Source: an uncultured Porphyromonadaceae bacterium (GTDB taxonomy: Bacteria > Bacteroidota > Bacteroidia > Bacteroidales > Muribaculaceae). From it: a stretch of 64,000 bases of DNA. Below are positions 45,601 through 55,880 of this stretch, in pieces; the first letter of the stretch is position 1, and each line of letters begins with the position of its first letter. The position numbers and the translations under genes are program-made. A model generated the notes under the pieces. That model had not been told where the DNA came from and searched no databases. It saw only the letters and a list, made by a program, of their open reading frames with translations. Location of the stretch: assembly GCA_900541835.1 (NCBI GenBank), contig UQLL01000001.1, positions 1-64,000 of the forward strand, in the 5' to 3' direction.

Positions 45601-45994
45601 CGTTTTGGGCGGCCTCAGGAGCCTCTTTCGGCTTCGACACTTTCTTGGGTGCGGGAGCTGCCGCCTGCTGACGCGATGAGGCGCCCGACGAGCTGCGGCG
45701 CGACTTGCGGCTGGCGGACTCGTATTTCTTTTTTGATGTCTTCTCCTCCTTGGCGCCTTTCTTTGATTTCTTATTCTTAGACTTCTTCTTCGACTTCGAA
45801 GAGTTTGTCTCATCGGCACCCTTGGAGCCCTTCTTCTTCGACTTCTTCGACTTCGATGACTTTGAGCTTGTCTGCTCCGTCTTTGCCTTCGATTTCGAGG
45901 ACGACTTGCGCGCCTCCGCCGGGTTCAGCGGAAGCATAAGAAAAAGTATCAGTAGGGCGGAGAGTATGAGGTATGGGTATCTTTTTCTCATCAC
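42605..45994 (-). CDS. Large exported amidase / golvesin-like domain protein
   Basis: 1129 aa. Signal peptide (RYPYLILSALLILFLMLPLNPAEA), then about 75 residues almost entirely Ser and Lys (residues 29-104, e.g. SSKSKAKTEQTSSKSSKSKK), probably extended and able to bind anionic wall polymers. Residues about 250-310 and 580-770 resemble the two halves of an N-acetylmuramoyl-L-alanine amidase (Amidase_3) domain: NDNIALWHSHGKYF, LPYVVPMLENAGANVFLPRE; later GGSRVLPKREGLNIPIDLSF, ALHSDAG, VPAALIELMSHQNYADM. Between them lies a golvesin-like beta domain (about 385-485). The C-terminal 330 residues have a fibronectin-like and a flavodoxin/GATase-like segment (DFVAGHGQSIARAGY, GKVGILYEAF). Often annotated as xanthan lyase in related genomes; I favour a peptidoglycan role. 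Confidence 0.8.
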   Translation of the reverse strand: MMRKRYPYLILSALLILFLMLPLNPAEARKSSSKSKAKTEQTSSKSSKSKKSKKKGSKGADETNSSKSKKKSKNKKSKKGAKEEKTSKKKYESASRKSRRSSSGASSRQQAAAPAPKKVSKPKEAPEAAQNDSLTVAVNAAVLRWIPSEHNPGGLRINSVKLNDRLREATVGLNENFTYLPINQQFIGDLKGAVRRSLPDSVRNYSIALKVGRHDLGYYISRVDKLPESARKNPEFVRPTDPWTTYSKGMNNDNIALWHSHGKYFRNEHGSWLWQRGFLFETIEDVYTMSYILPYVVPMLENAGANVFLPRERDINRNEVIVDNDTYPGGKVYSQSDFRITNGAEKWKVGEGEGFIYDLPAFRDTENPFTNGTYMEVPTVGSKGKPSVAAWYADIPRDGEYAVYVSYKTLPNSTTDAHYTVNYSGGSREFTVNQKMGGSTWTYLGTFPFKAGMSEVEPIVALTNQTSKGAGTVVTADAVKIGGGMGNIERSPRRSDIYYDPSTPDTHIAENSDEQPATEEEDEGSVDEQEPTTTQQPAAKPGRTPRFSISGLPRYLEGARYWLQWAGFPESVYSPFHGSNDYKDDYTDRGHWVNYLAGGSRVLPKREGLNIPIDLSFALHSDAGKRGDDSFVGTLGIYYTNGGASYADGTPRMNSRMFTDMVMRQITGDIRNTYEPRWTRRSMWDKSYLEARVPEVPAALIELMSHQNYADMMYGLDPNFRFTVGRSIYKAMARFLAERKGRELVIQPLPVKNFRIVKEGNKGEYKLSWEPTPDKLEPTAMPNKYVVLERTEGQLGFRKIAEVKSRHFIVKVTDKLIHSFKIVAVNDGGLSFPSEVLALRDAGDGRKPMLIVNGFDRVSAPAHFSEGGRSGFDSKEDFGVPYIRDISFTGYQTNFNKNAGNSHGASGSSYVDKVIAGNTFDFVAGHGQSIARAGYGFVSTSAGAVERGEVKLENYKVVDLILGKQKTTTVGNGKVGILYEAFPEELRQKLRIYIHKGGHLFVSGQYVGSDVAQKSPQFAEEVLGITAERVTRPTSARLEPIGNSLQRGDLNYNNTLSEDIYIVENPDVLNPAEGVESIPMLVFSESGRNAAMLTKPGKGRVFVMSVPFETIQGERQRDAFMKQILKILE

Positions 45995-46035
45995 ATAGAA
46001 TTGTATTGCACCCCGAAAGCGGGATGCAAGTCAGC

Positions 46036-46081
46036 ACCTTTAAGAGACCTGCCATGGTACCTTAAAGGTAATGCAAAAGTA
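46036..46081 (-). promoter_or_regulatory. Upstream region of the amidase gene: -7 element and inverted repeat
   Basis: Minus strand TACTTTTG (46081-46074) fits the -7 consensus, no -33 at the right distance. ACCTTTAA (46036-46043) / TTAAAGGT (46062-46069) could form a leader hairpin. Confidence 0.35.
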
Positions 46082-46149
46082 CTAAAAAATTCTGTATCCG
46101 GCGTGTTAAATTATATTAATCAAAGTCGAATAGTCTGCATTTCAGGTAC

Positions 46150-46791
46150 TTATTGCAGGAACGGGTTATGCCGTTTTTCTGCTGCGATGGTGGTGGGATT
46201 GCCATGGCCAGGGTAAACTACCGTTTCGTCGGGCAAGGAGAGTAATTTCTCTTTCACCGCTTCGACGAGCTGCTGGTGATCTCCCCCCTCGAAGTCGGTG
46301 CGGCCGATGGAGCCCTGGAAGAGGGAGTCGCCGGAGATTACGAAATGGTCCTGCTCATCGTAGAGGGCGATGCCGCCGGGGCTGTGGCCCGGTACGTGCA
46401 GCACTGTCAGCCGTCCTTCCCCTATCTCGATGATGTCGCCGTCCTTGAGATAGGTTGAGATTTCGGCCTCGCGGGGCACGAAATCGAGCATGAAGATCTG
46501 GGCCTGCTGACGCACTTTCCTGCCGAGCGGTTCGTCGTCGGGGTGGGCCGACAGCTTTACGCCGTATTCGCTGATGATAAAGCCATTGCCGCAGGCATGG
46601 TCCACGTGCATATGGGTGTTGATTAGGGCCACGACGGTGAGCTTCTCACGCTCCAGGAAGTGCTTCAGGGCCTCTTCCTCCTCGCGGGAGCTCATGCCAG
46701 GGTCGATGACCGCAGCCTTGCGTGTGGCATCGTCCCATACGACGTATGTGTTGATTCCGAAGAGTCGGAATATGAATCGTGCGATTTTCAT
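46150..46791 (-). CDS. MBL-fold metallo-hydrolase
   Basis: 213 aa from the ATG at 46791, which overlaps the rsmG stop as ATGA. Glyoxalase II-like fold: NTHMHVDHACGNGF (HxHxDH metal site), VLHVPGHSPGG, VISGDSLFQGSIGRTD, and the final YPGHGNPTTI histidine. Cytoplasmic. The probable activity is thioester hydrolysis (hydroxyacylglutathione-hydrolase-like), but the substrate is unknown since Bacteroidales generally lack glutathione. Coupled to rsmG. Confidence 0.9.
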   Translation of the reverse strand: MKIARFIFRLFGINTYVVWDDATRKAAVIDPGMSSREEEEALKHFLEREKLTVVALINTHMHVDHACGNGFIISEYGVKLSAHPDDEPLGRKVRQQAQIFMLDFVPREAEISTYLKDGDIIEIGEGRLTVLHVPGHSPGGIALYDEQDHFVISGDSLFQGSIGRTDFEGGDHQQLVEAVKEKLLSLPDETVVYPGHGNPTTIAAEKRHNPFLQ

Positions 46792-47411
46792 AGCGGTGTG
46801 TAGACAAGTTTCTTGGTTTCGAAGAATGCTTCGGAGAAATAGTCGGTCAGCGGCACCACCACCGACGGGCGGCGACACTCCTTGAGTTCCTTCTCCAGGT
46901 CGCCCCCCTTGAGTGTTATCAGTCCGTTGGGCACGGAGTTCAGTCGTTTGGTGCGGATATTGCGTCGTATGGCCTTGAGCAGGTCGGCCTGGGGCATGAC
47001 GGCGCGGCTGACCACGAAGTCAAAGCGCTCGTGGCATTCTCCGCTGTCGCCGTGCTGGAAGGTGACGTTCTCCAAACCAAGTTCTGCGGCGAAACTGCGG
47101 GCTGCCTCCACCTTCTTGCCGATGCGGTCGATAAGGTGGAAGTGCGTCTGCGGGAAGTATATCGCCAGCGGCAGGCCCGGAAGTCCTCCGCCGGTGCCGA
47201 GGTCCATCACCCGGCTACCCGGCGCGAAGCGAATGAACTTTGCTATGGAGAGCGAGTGCAGCAGGTGGGCTGTCTCGATGTTCTCCACGTCGCGACGGGA
47301 GATGAGATTCACCTTCTCGTTGTAGGCGTGCAGGCTCTCCTCCAGTCGTTCCAGCTGAAGCAGCTGACGCTCGTCGAGCTCCGGGAAGTATCTGACTATC
47401 AGTTCTTGCAT
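46788..47411 (-). CDS. rsmG: 16S rRNA (guanine(527)-N7)-methyltransferase
   Basis: 207 aa GidB family. SAM-binding motif VMDLGTGGGLPGLPLAIYFP, preceded by LQLERLEESLHAYNEKVNLISRRD and followed by HLIDRIGKKVEAARSFAAELGLENV. It methylates G527 of 16S rRNA; loss gives low-level streptomycin resistance in other bacteria. Stop codon overlaps the MBL start; 16 bp downstream of pyrD. Confidence 0.97.
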   Translation of the reverse strand: MQELIVRYFPELDERQLLQLERLEESLHAYNEKVNLISRRDVENIETAHLLHSLSIAKFIRFAPGSRVMDLGTGGGLPGLPLAIYFPQTHFHLIDRIGKKVEAARSFAAELGLENVTFQHGDSGECHERFDFVVSRAVMPQADLLKAIRRNIRTKRLNSVPNGLITLKGGDLEKELKECRRPSVVVPLTDYFSEAFFETKKLVYTPL

Positions 47412-47427
47412 TCTCTTGACATAAACC

Positions 47428-48333
47428 CTAAACTATGCCTCGAAGTTCACTGATGTCGGCCACTCTGTGGCGAAGGCAGTAGTCCTGGAGGTAATCTACG
47501 ATACGCGTGCCGGTGTCGGGGTGCACGAAGTTTGCGGTACCAACCTGCACGGCGGTGGCGCCGGCCATGATGAATTCCAGTGCGTCGGCGCCGGTCATGA
47601 TGCCGCCCAGGCCGATGACCGGAATCTTTACCGCCTTGGCCACCTGCCAGACCATCCGCACGGCAACGGGCTTGACTGCCGGACCGGAGAGTCCTCCGGT
47701 GACGGTGCTGAGCACGGGGCGCTGACGCTCTACATCGACAGCCATGCCCAGCAGGGTGTTGATGAGCGAGACGCTGTCGGCTCCCTCTGCCTCCACTGCG
47801 CAGGCTATCGAAGCGATGTCGGTGACGTTGGGCGAGAGCTTCACGATCATCGTCCGGGGCCATGCCCGGCGGCAGGCCCGCGTCACTGCCGCAGCTCCAT
47901 CGCAGGTGGTGCCGAAGGCCATGCCTCCCTGCCTGACGTTCGGACAGGAGATGTTTATCTCCACGGCAGGGATGCGCGGCAGGTCGGCCAGGCGACGGCA
48001 CACCTCTGCATAGTCCTCCGGTCGGCTACCGCTCACGTTTACAACTATCCGGGTGTCGATGTGTTCGATGCGCGGATAGATGTTCTGCACGAAATAGTCC
48101 ACGCCGCCGTTCTGCAGTCCAACGGCATTGAGCATTCCAGAGGGAGTCTCGGCCATGCGCGGATAGGGGTTTCCCTGTCGCGGCTCCAGGGTAGTGCCTT
48201 TGACGATGATGCCACCCAGGCGGCTGAGGTCCATCAGAGGAGCATATTCCTGACCGTAGCCGAAGGTGCCGGAGGCCGTCATCACCGGGTTGCGAAGCTC
48301 TAAGGAGCCTATGTTTACTCTTAAATCGGCCAT
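47428..48333 (-). CDS. pyrD: Dihydroorotate dehydrogenase B, catalytic subunit
   Basis: 301 aa from the ATG at 48333 (MADLRVNIGSLELRNPVMTA). FMN TIM barrel oxidising dihydroorotate to orotate in pyrimidine synthesis. Class 1B: catalytic Cys in EINISCPNVRQGG, KGTTLEPRQGNP, SLINTLLGM, IGLGGIMTGADALEFI. Its start overlaps the end of pyrK by 13 bp, and PyrK supplies the FAD and 2Fe-2S path to NAD+. Confidence 0.96.
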   Translation of the reverse strand: MADLRVNIGSLELRNPVMTASGTFGYGQEYAPLMDLSRLGGIIVKGTTLEPRQGNPYPRMAETPSGMLNAVGLQNGGVDYFVQNIYPRIEHIDTRIVVNVSGSRPEDYAEVCRRLADLPRIPAVEINISCPNVRQGGMAFGTTCDGAAAVTRACRRAWPRTMIVKLSPNVTDIASIACAVEAEGADSVSLINTLLGMAVDVERQRPVLSTVTGGLSGPAVKPVAVRMVWQVAKAVKIPVIGLGGIMTGADALEFIMAGATAVQVGTANFVHPDTGTRIVDYLQDYCLRHRVADISELRGIV

Positions 48334-49094
48334 GTCAGTTGGTTTATGTTGAAAACGGGTCCGTGGGTGCAGGTGCACAGGTTTCCTTCCGTGGTCTCCT
48401 CTACGCAGCAAAGGCAGGCGCCCAGACCGCAAGCCATCTTGTTCTCCAGGCTCACCTCGCAGTCGATTTCTCGGGCCTTGGCGGACTTGGCAACGGCGAG
48501 CATCATAGGCTTCGGACCGCAGCAGTATATCATGTCGTACTTCCCGGCGAAGAGCGGATGGTCGGTGACGAATCCCTTTGTGCCGACACTGCCGTCCTCG
48601 GTGCAGACGTGCACCTTTCCGAACCGGCCGAACTCGTAGAGCATGGGCACGTCGGCCGCAGTGCGTCCACCAAGGATATATTCGGGCTTGCGACCTATCT
48701 CCCTGAGCTTGCGGCCAAGATAGAGCAACGGAGCGATTCCCACTCCGCCGCCCACGAGCAGCAGACGGGCATTCTCAGGCACCTCGATGGAGAAGCCGTG
48801 GCCCAGGGGCAGCAGCACCTCCAGCTCGTCGCCGGGGCGGCACTCCCCTATCGCACGGGAGCCGCGGCCGAGATCCTTGACGAGAATCCACAGCTGGCCT
48901 TCGCGCACGTCGCACACGGAGATGGGGCGCCGCAGAAACACATCGGCACATTTAGGCGCAAGTATATTCACAAACTGGCCAGGCAGGATCTCCGGTACAT
49001 CCGCCGGCAATGCCAGTTTCAGCAGGGTCAGCCCGGAACCCACAAGCTCCGAGTGATTCACCCGCAATTTCAAATCTTTATAGCTCATTGACAA
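48321..49094 (-). CDS. pyrK: Dihydroorotate dehydrogenase electron-transfer subunit
   Basis: 257 aa. FAD domain (PGQFVNILAPKCADVFLRRP), NAD domain (LLLVGGGVGIAPLLYLGRKL, YCCGPKPMMLAV), and the 2Fe-2S loop MACGLGACLCCVEE with CTCTHGPVF. Couples PyrD oxidation to NAD+ reduction. A second in-frame Met two codons in (49088) is an alternative start. Upstream gene of the pyrK-pyrD pair. Confidence 0.96.
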   Translation of the reverse strand: MSMSYKDLKLRVNHSELVGSGLTLLKLALPADVPEILPGQFVNILAPKCADVFLRRPISVCDVREGQLWILVKDLGRGSRAIGECRPGDELEVLLPLGHGFSIEVPENARLLLVGGGVGIAPLLYLGRKLREIGRKPEYILGGRTAADVPMLYEFGRFGKVHVCTEDGSVGTKGFVTDHPLFAGKYDMIYCCGPKPMMLAVAKSAKAREIDCEVSLENKMACGLGACLCCVEETTEGNLCTCTHGPVFNINQLTWPI

Positions 49095-49161
49095 GTTCTT
49101 TCAAGTCTTAAGTTCCTCTATCATTGCATTCCGGGGGCCGAAGAGGATTCTCGAGTTAGAT

Positions 49162-49199
49162 GTTTCCTTTGCAATTGGCGCCCGCTTTAGCGCGGCGCA
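49162..49199 (+). repeat. Dispersed 40-bp element, copy 4
   Basis: GTTTCCTTTGCAATTGGCGC then CCGCTTTAGCGCGGCGC. It contains the TAA stop of the MerR-family gene (minus strand), whose last residues APR come from the element. Confidence 0.78.
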
Positions 49200-49573
49200 T
49201 TACTTTCTTCGGGAATGCCGAGCGCCTGTGCACGTACGGAGAGGCCCTTCATCAGCTCCTCCAGGGAGTTGCGCACCTTCTCCAGGCGCTCGATGGCCCG
49301 CAGGCGCCGACTTACGTTCCCACGGTTCAATCGCATCTGCTCCTTAGCCGCCTCCAGCTTCAGCCCGCGGTCTCGCAGCAGATAGCTGATGGCCCGAAGC
49401 GTCTCGATGTCCTGCGGCGTGTAATATCGCAGGTTGGTGGCGCTCCGCCGCGGGTTCAGGCAGTCGAACTCCTTCTCCCAGAAACGGAGCGTGGACTGCT
49501 GGACGCCCAGCATCTCCGCCACATCTTTTATTTTATAGTATAATTTTCCTAACTGTGGTCTCTCTGCATCCAT
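49187..49573 (-). CDS. MerR-family transcriptional regulator
   Basis: 128 aa. N-terminal winged helix LYYKIKDVAEMLGVQQSTLRFWEKEFDCLNP, then a helical coiled-coil (EAAKEQMRLNRGNVSRRLRAIERLEKVRNSLEELM). No effector cysteine cluster, so not a metal sensor; closer to the housekeeping MerR-like gene found beside M23 peptidase and alaS in many Bacteroidales. 3 bp downstream of the M23 gene, hence cotranscribed. C-terminus reads into a dispersed repeat. Confidence 0.9.
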   Translation of the reverse strand: MDAERPQLGKLYYKIKDVAEMLGVQQSTLRFWEKEFDCLNPRRSATNLRYYTPQDIETLRAISYLLRDRGLKLEAAKEQMRLNRGNVSRRLRAIERLEKVRNSLEELMKGLSVRAQALGIPEESNAPR

Positions 49574-49576
49574 AGT

Positions 49577-50545
49577 TCAGTCCATTACGTTTCCGGCATT
49601 GTCGGCGCGACGAATCATGGCGTCGTACTGCTCCGGGGTTATGTCCATGAAATAGTAGTTGACGGGGTTCTGTGCCTCTCCCTTGAACCGCACTTCGTAG
49701 TGCAGGTGCAGCGAGGTGGACTTTCCTGTTGAGCCCATCTCCCCTATCTTGGTGCCGCGCGAAATGCGCTGCCCCTTCACCACCACGGCCCGGCGCAGGT
49801 GCGCGTAGACTGTGCGGTAGTTGTAGCCGTGGTCGATTTCCACGCAGTATCCCATGCCCCCCTGCCAGCCCGCCTCGGCCACGACGCCGTCAGCGGTGGC
49901 CGCAATCGGCTCCCCCTCGTTACCGGAGAAGTCGACGCCGGCGTGGAACTCGGTGGTGCCGTAGATCGGGTCCGTGCGGTATCCGAAGCCGGAGGATAGG
50001 TTGTAGTCCTTGACGCTCACGGGCATCACGGCCGGGGTGTGGCGGAGCTTGTCACGCTGGGAGAGGGCCGCGTTCTTGAGCTCGTCGAAGCTGCGGCTCT
50101 GCACGTACAGCTCGCGGTCAAGCAGGTCCAGGCCGCGCGTCAGCTCGGTTATCAGCGAGGCGTCCGGCAGATTCTCCAGGGCACGGTAGCGCTCCTCGTT
50201 GTCGATGCCGGAGTAGCGCTCTGTCACCGACAGCGGCTCCATCTGCATCAGCACGCGGTAGTAGTTGTCGTCGCGCTGGCGGATTCCGTCCATCACCTTC
50301 AGCGACGCATCCAGGCGCCGCTGAAGAGTGTTGTACTGGCTGCGGAGCTGCGAGTTTTCCTTGCGCAGGTTGGCCTCGGAAGGAGGGGCCAGGACGAAGA
50401 ACGAGAGGATGAACAGCACCGCACCTATCGCCACCCCCACCAGCAGGTACAGTCCAAGAGAGACCAGGCGCCGCCCGAGCGTCGGGTAGATGCGCTCGTA
50501 GCTATCGGTCTCCGGGTTATACCTGTAGGTGATCTGTCTGCCCAT
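49577..50545 (-). CDS. M23 family metallopeptidase, membrane anchored
   Basis: 322 aa. One membrane segment (LGLYLLVGVAIGAVLFILSFFV, about residues 33-54), a coiled coil (EANLRKENSQLRSQYNTLQRRL), then a LytM domain: zinc ligands in TEFHAGVDFSG (about residue 203) and SLHLHYEVRF (about 281). All catalytic residues present, so likely an active endopeptidase cutting peptidoglycan crosslinks, or an activator. Divergent from alaS and cotranscribed with the MerR gene. Confidence 0.93.
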   Translation of the reverse strand: MGRQITYRYNPETDSYERIYPTLGRRLVSLGLYLLVGVAIGAVLFILSFFVLAPPSEANLRKENSQLRSQYNTLQRRLDASLKVMDGIRQRDDNYYRVLMQMEPLSVTERYSGIDNEERYRALENLPDASLITELTRGLDLLDRELYVQSRSFDELKNAALSQRDKLRHTPAVMPVSVKDYNLSSGFGYRTDPIYGTTEFHAGVDFSGNEGEPIAATADGVVAEAGWQGGMGYCVEIDHGYNYRTVYAHLRRAVVVKGQRISRGTKIGEMGSTGKSTSLHLHYEVRFKGEAQNPVNYYFMDITPEQYDAMIRRADNAGNVMD

Positions 50546-50551
50546 AATTCG

Positions 50552-50583
50552 TTTGCAAAGTTACAAATATTTCATTAATTTTG
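50552..50583 (+). promoter_or_regulatory. Promoter of the alaS operon
   Basis: TTTG (50552-50555), 20 bp, TAATTTTG (50576-50583), 27 bp before the ATG. A minus-strand -7 TAACTTTG for the M23 gene (50563-50556) lies within it. Confidence 0.78.
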
Positions 50584-50609
50584 CGGTGATTTTTGAGACT
50601 AACCGACTA

Positions 50610-53237
<2,628 letters not shown>

Positions 53238-53240
53238 GAG

Positions 53241-54098
53241 ATGGATTCCATAGTCGATTACCGCCGCAAGCCCGAGTGGCTCAAGATTCGTCTTCCCCGA
53301 GGCTTCAAGACAAGCCAAGTAGTGGGCTTGCTCAAAGACAAGGGGCTGCACACCATCTGTTCGTCGGGCATGTGTCCCAATCGTGCCGAGTGCTGGGGTG
53401 CCGGCACCGCCACCTTCATGATCTGTGGCAACATCTGCACACGCGGCTGCCGCTTCTGCAACGTCGCCACCGGCCGTCCCCTCCCCCTCGACGAGAAGGA
53501 GATTGACGACATCTGCGAGAGCGTCGCCCAGCTCGGACTCAAGCACGTCGTCCTCACCAGCGTCGACCGCGACGACCTCCCCGACCTCGGAGCTGGCCAC
53601 TGGGTGCGCCTCATCAACGCCCTCCACGAGCGCTGCCCCGGAGTGACCATGGAGACCCTCATCCCCGACTTCCAGGGCCGGGAGGAACTCCTCGACATGG
53701 TCGTCCAGGCAGGTCCCGACATCATCTCCCATAACCTTGAGACAGTGGAGCGCCTCACACCGCACGTGCGCTCACGCGCCACTTACCGCGGCTCCCTGAA
53801 AGTGCTCAAATACCTGGCCGACCACGGCGTCCGCACCAAGTCAGGCATCATGCTCGGCCTGGGCGAGACCGACGACGAAATCTGCCTGACCATGGACGAC
53901 CTGCTCGAGGCCGGCTGCCGCATCATGACTATCGGCCAGTACCTCCAGCCCACCCGCGACCACTACCCCCTGCAGGCCTACGTCACCCCCGAGCAGTTCG
54001 CCGAATACGGCCGCATCGGGCGTCTCAAGGGCTTCCGACACATCGAGTCCGCCCCATTTGTCCGCTCCAGCTATCACGCCGAAAAGCATCTCCACTAA
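53241..54098 (+). CDS. lipA: Lipoyl synthase
   Basis: 285-aa radical SAM enzyme inserting two sulfurs into protein-bound octanoate. Auxiliary cluster CSSGMCPNRAEC and the radical SAM cluster CTRGCRFC, plus HVVLTSVDRDDLPDLGA and the C-terminal RSSYHAEK with the serine ligand. 3 bp after alaS and 14 bp before lipB, so one operon supplies lipoyl groups to 2-oxoacid dehydrogenases and glycine cleavage. Confidence 0.98.
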   Translation: MDSIVDYRRKPEWLKIRLPRGFKTSQVVGLLKDKGLHTICSSGMCPNRAECWGAGTATFMICGNICTRGCRFCNVATGRPLPLDEKEIDDICESVAQLGLKHVVLTSVDRDDLPDLGAGHWVRLINALHERCPGVTMETLIPDFQGREELLDMVVQAGPDIISHNLETVERLTPHVRSRATYRGSLKVLKYLADHGVRTKSGIMLGLGETDDEICLTMDDLLEAGCRIMTIGQYLQPTRDHYPLQAYVTPEQFAEYGRIGRLKGFRHIESAPFVRSSYHAEKHLH

Positions 54099-54112
54099 TT
54101 GCCCGTAGTTTC

Positions 54113-54751
54113 ATGGTCGTAAAAGACTTAGGACGCGTCCCCTATCGCCAGGCGTGGGAGCTGCAACACAGGCTTGTAAAAGAGCTGCAGGATGGCCACG
54201 GCCAGGAGCAACTGCTGTTGGTGGAACACGATCCCGTCTTCACCCTCGGCTTCCACGGCAACGCCGCCAACATGCTCCTCGACGAGAGCGCCCTGGCCGC
54301 CAAAGGTATCGAGTGCATACGCATAGAGCGAGGAGGCGACATCACTTACCATGGCCCCGGCCAGCTTGTAGCCTACCCCATCCTCGACCTACGCGCCCAC
54401 AATCTCGGCGTCAAGGCATACGTACACTTGCTGGAAGAGAGCGTCATCCGCCTCCTTGCCGAATACGTCATCCGGGCCGCACGCGATTCCTCCGCCCCTG
54501 GCGTGTGGATAGACGTCGCCACCCTCCGCCAGCGCAAGATATGCGCCCTCGGCGTCAAAGTCAGCCATGCCGTCACCATGCACGGCCTGGCGCTCAACGT
54601 CAACACCGATCTCACCCCGTTCAGCTACATCAACCCCTGCGGATTCGTCGACAGGGGTGTAACCACCATGGCCCTTGAACTCGGTCATACCCTTGACTTC
54701 GCCGAAGTAAAAGACCGCTTCGCCGCCATCTTCCTCTCCCTGCTGAAATGA
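54113..54751 (+). CDS. lipB: Lipoyl(octanoyl) transferase
   Basis: 212 aa. Moves octanoate from acyl carrier protein to the lipoyl domain. RGGDITYHGPGQLVAYPIL, the catalytic Lys in RKICALGVKVS, and the acyl-thioester Cys in INPCGFVDRGVTTM are all present. The start at 54113 gives MVVKDLGRVPYRQAWELQ. Its stop overlaps by 4 bp the ATG of a truncated DJ-1/PfpI-like gene. Confidence 0.97.
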   Translation: MVVKDLGRVPYRQAWELQHRLVKELQDGHGQEQLLLVEHDPVFTLGFHGNAANMLLDESALAAKGIECIRIERGGDITYHGPGQLVAYPILDLRAHNLGVKAYVHLLEESVIRLLAEYVIRAARDSSAPGVWIDVATLRQRKICALGVKVSHAVTMHGLALNVNTDLTPFSYINPCGFVDRGVTTMALELGHTLDFAEVKDRFAAIFLSLLK

Positions 54752-54825
54752 ACAACGAGATTCTATACATCCTGCTACCGGACTTTGCCGGACACGAGAT
54801 GGTATACCTGATGGAGGCCATATAG
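54748..54825 (+). pseudogene. N-terminal remnant of a DJ-1/PfpI-like gene
   Basis: ATG overlapping the lipB stop; reads MNNEILYILLPDFAGHEMVY then LMEAI and a TAG. The stretch matches the start of PfpI/DJ-1 proteins (EILFxLLxDFADWE type). Only about 25 codons remain. The following 85 bp up to the AlkD gene contain no clear continuation. Confidence 0.6.
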
Positions 54826-54912
54826 TTCAACAAACGGGGCTTCTGTAATATAGCCTGCGGCACAACTGAATTATCCGGGGCAAAGATGTTCTTTGCCGGT
54901 AATCACTTGATT

Positions 54913-55677
54913 ATGACGACTGCGGAAGATATACTCGGAACACTGGAATCTATGCGCGACGACGCACAGGCCCTCCAGCTAATGCGCTTTTTCAAGACCG
55001 GCAAGGGAAGCTACGGCGAAGGAGACCGATTCCTCGGGCTGAAAGTGCCGCAGACTCGGCTCGTGGTGAAGGAAGCAAGGCTGGATGTGTCGCTGCCGGA
55101 GATCGAGAAGCTGCTCTACTCGGAATGGCACGAAGCCCGACTGGCTGGATTCCTACTGATTGAGCAGGAGATGAAAGAGTCCCTACCCAAACGCCAGGAT
55201 TCGCCTGCCAGGTGCCGGGAGAAGGCGGAACGGAGGGATGAGATTGCGGCATTCTATCTCCGCCACGCAAGGCAGTCAAATAACTGGGACCTGGTGGACA
55301 TTCCCTGCCGTGGAATACTGGGCGAATGGCTGTTGCACCCTTCCGCTGACGGGACTTTGCCTGACCGCGGCATCCTCGACCGGCTGGCCGAGAGCGACAA
55401 CCTCTGGGAGCAGCGCATCGGCATAGTCACTACCTGGCGCCTGATCAAGGAGAGACAGTTTGATGACACGCTGCGGCTTGCCGTCAAGCTGTTAGGCCAC
55501 CCTCACGACCTCATGCACAAGGCCGTGGGCTGGATGCTTCGCGAAGTCGGCAAGAGAGACATGGACGTGCTGACCGACTTTCTCGAAGCCCATTACGCCG
55601 AAATGCCGCGCACGGCCCTGCGCTACGCCATTGAGAAGATGCACGAACCCACTCGCCAGTCCTGGCTGAGACGATAG
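54913..55677 (+). CDS. DNA alkylation repair protein, AlkD-like
   Basis: 254 aa from the ATG at 54913 (MTTAEDILGTLESMRDDAQA). All-helical HEAT-like solenoid as in AlkD glycosylases: LMRFFKTGKGSYGEGDRFLG, VPQTRLVVKEA, LLYSEWHEARLAGFLLI, NNWDLVDIPCRGILGEWLL (W and D of the active cleft), RIGIVTTWRLIK. It would remove bulky alkylated bases, especially N3- and N7-alkylpurines. It lies between two gene remnants, a decaying accessory interval. Confidence 0.9.
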   Translation: MTTAEDILGTLESMRDDAQALQLMRFFKTGKGSYGEGDRFLGLKVPQTRLVVKEARLDVSLPEIEKLLYSEWHEARLAGFLLIEQEMKESLPKRQDSPARCREKAERRDEIAAFYLRHARQSNNWDLVDIPCRGILGEWLLHPSADGTLPDRGILDRLAESDNLWEQRIGIVTTWRLIKERQFDDTLRLAVKLLGHPHDLMHKAVGWMLREVGKRDMDVLTDFLEAHYAEMPRTALRYAIEKMHEPTRQSWLRR

Positions 55678-55681
55678 AACA

Positions 55682-55870
55682 ATCCAGCAGGAGCAGAATC
55701 GGGATATTGTCTAAATTGGTGTCAATGTGAAAGTTCGTCACGCCATGCCGCAGTGTGTCCCTCTCGACTTCGTCGAGGCATCTTCCGGCTATGCCCCGAC
55801 CATGTGTCTCCTGGCTGACTGCCATGCGGTCCACCACGACATATGACAAGGTCTTGCTTCGTGAACGGTC
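55682..55870 (-). pseudogene. C-terminal remnant of a GNAT acetyltransferase gene
   Basis: Minus strand reads LSYVVVDRMAVSQETHGRGI then AGRCLDEVERD and VTNFHIDTNLDNIP, the acetyl-CoA binding core of GNAT enzymes (V..E..GRGIA, and D..NIPM). It stops being GNAT-like at LLLLD, exactly where the AlkD gene ends. No start and no C-terminal strand remain, so it is a fragment. Confidence 0.6.
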
Positions 55871-55880
55871 AGCGGCGCCC

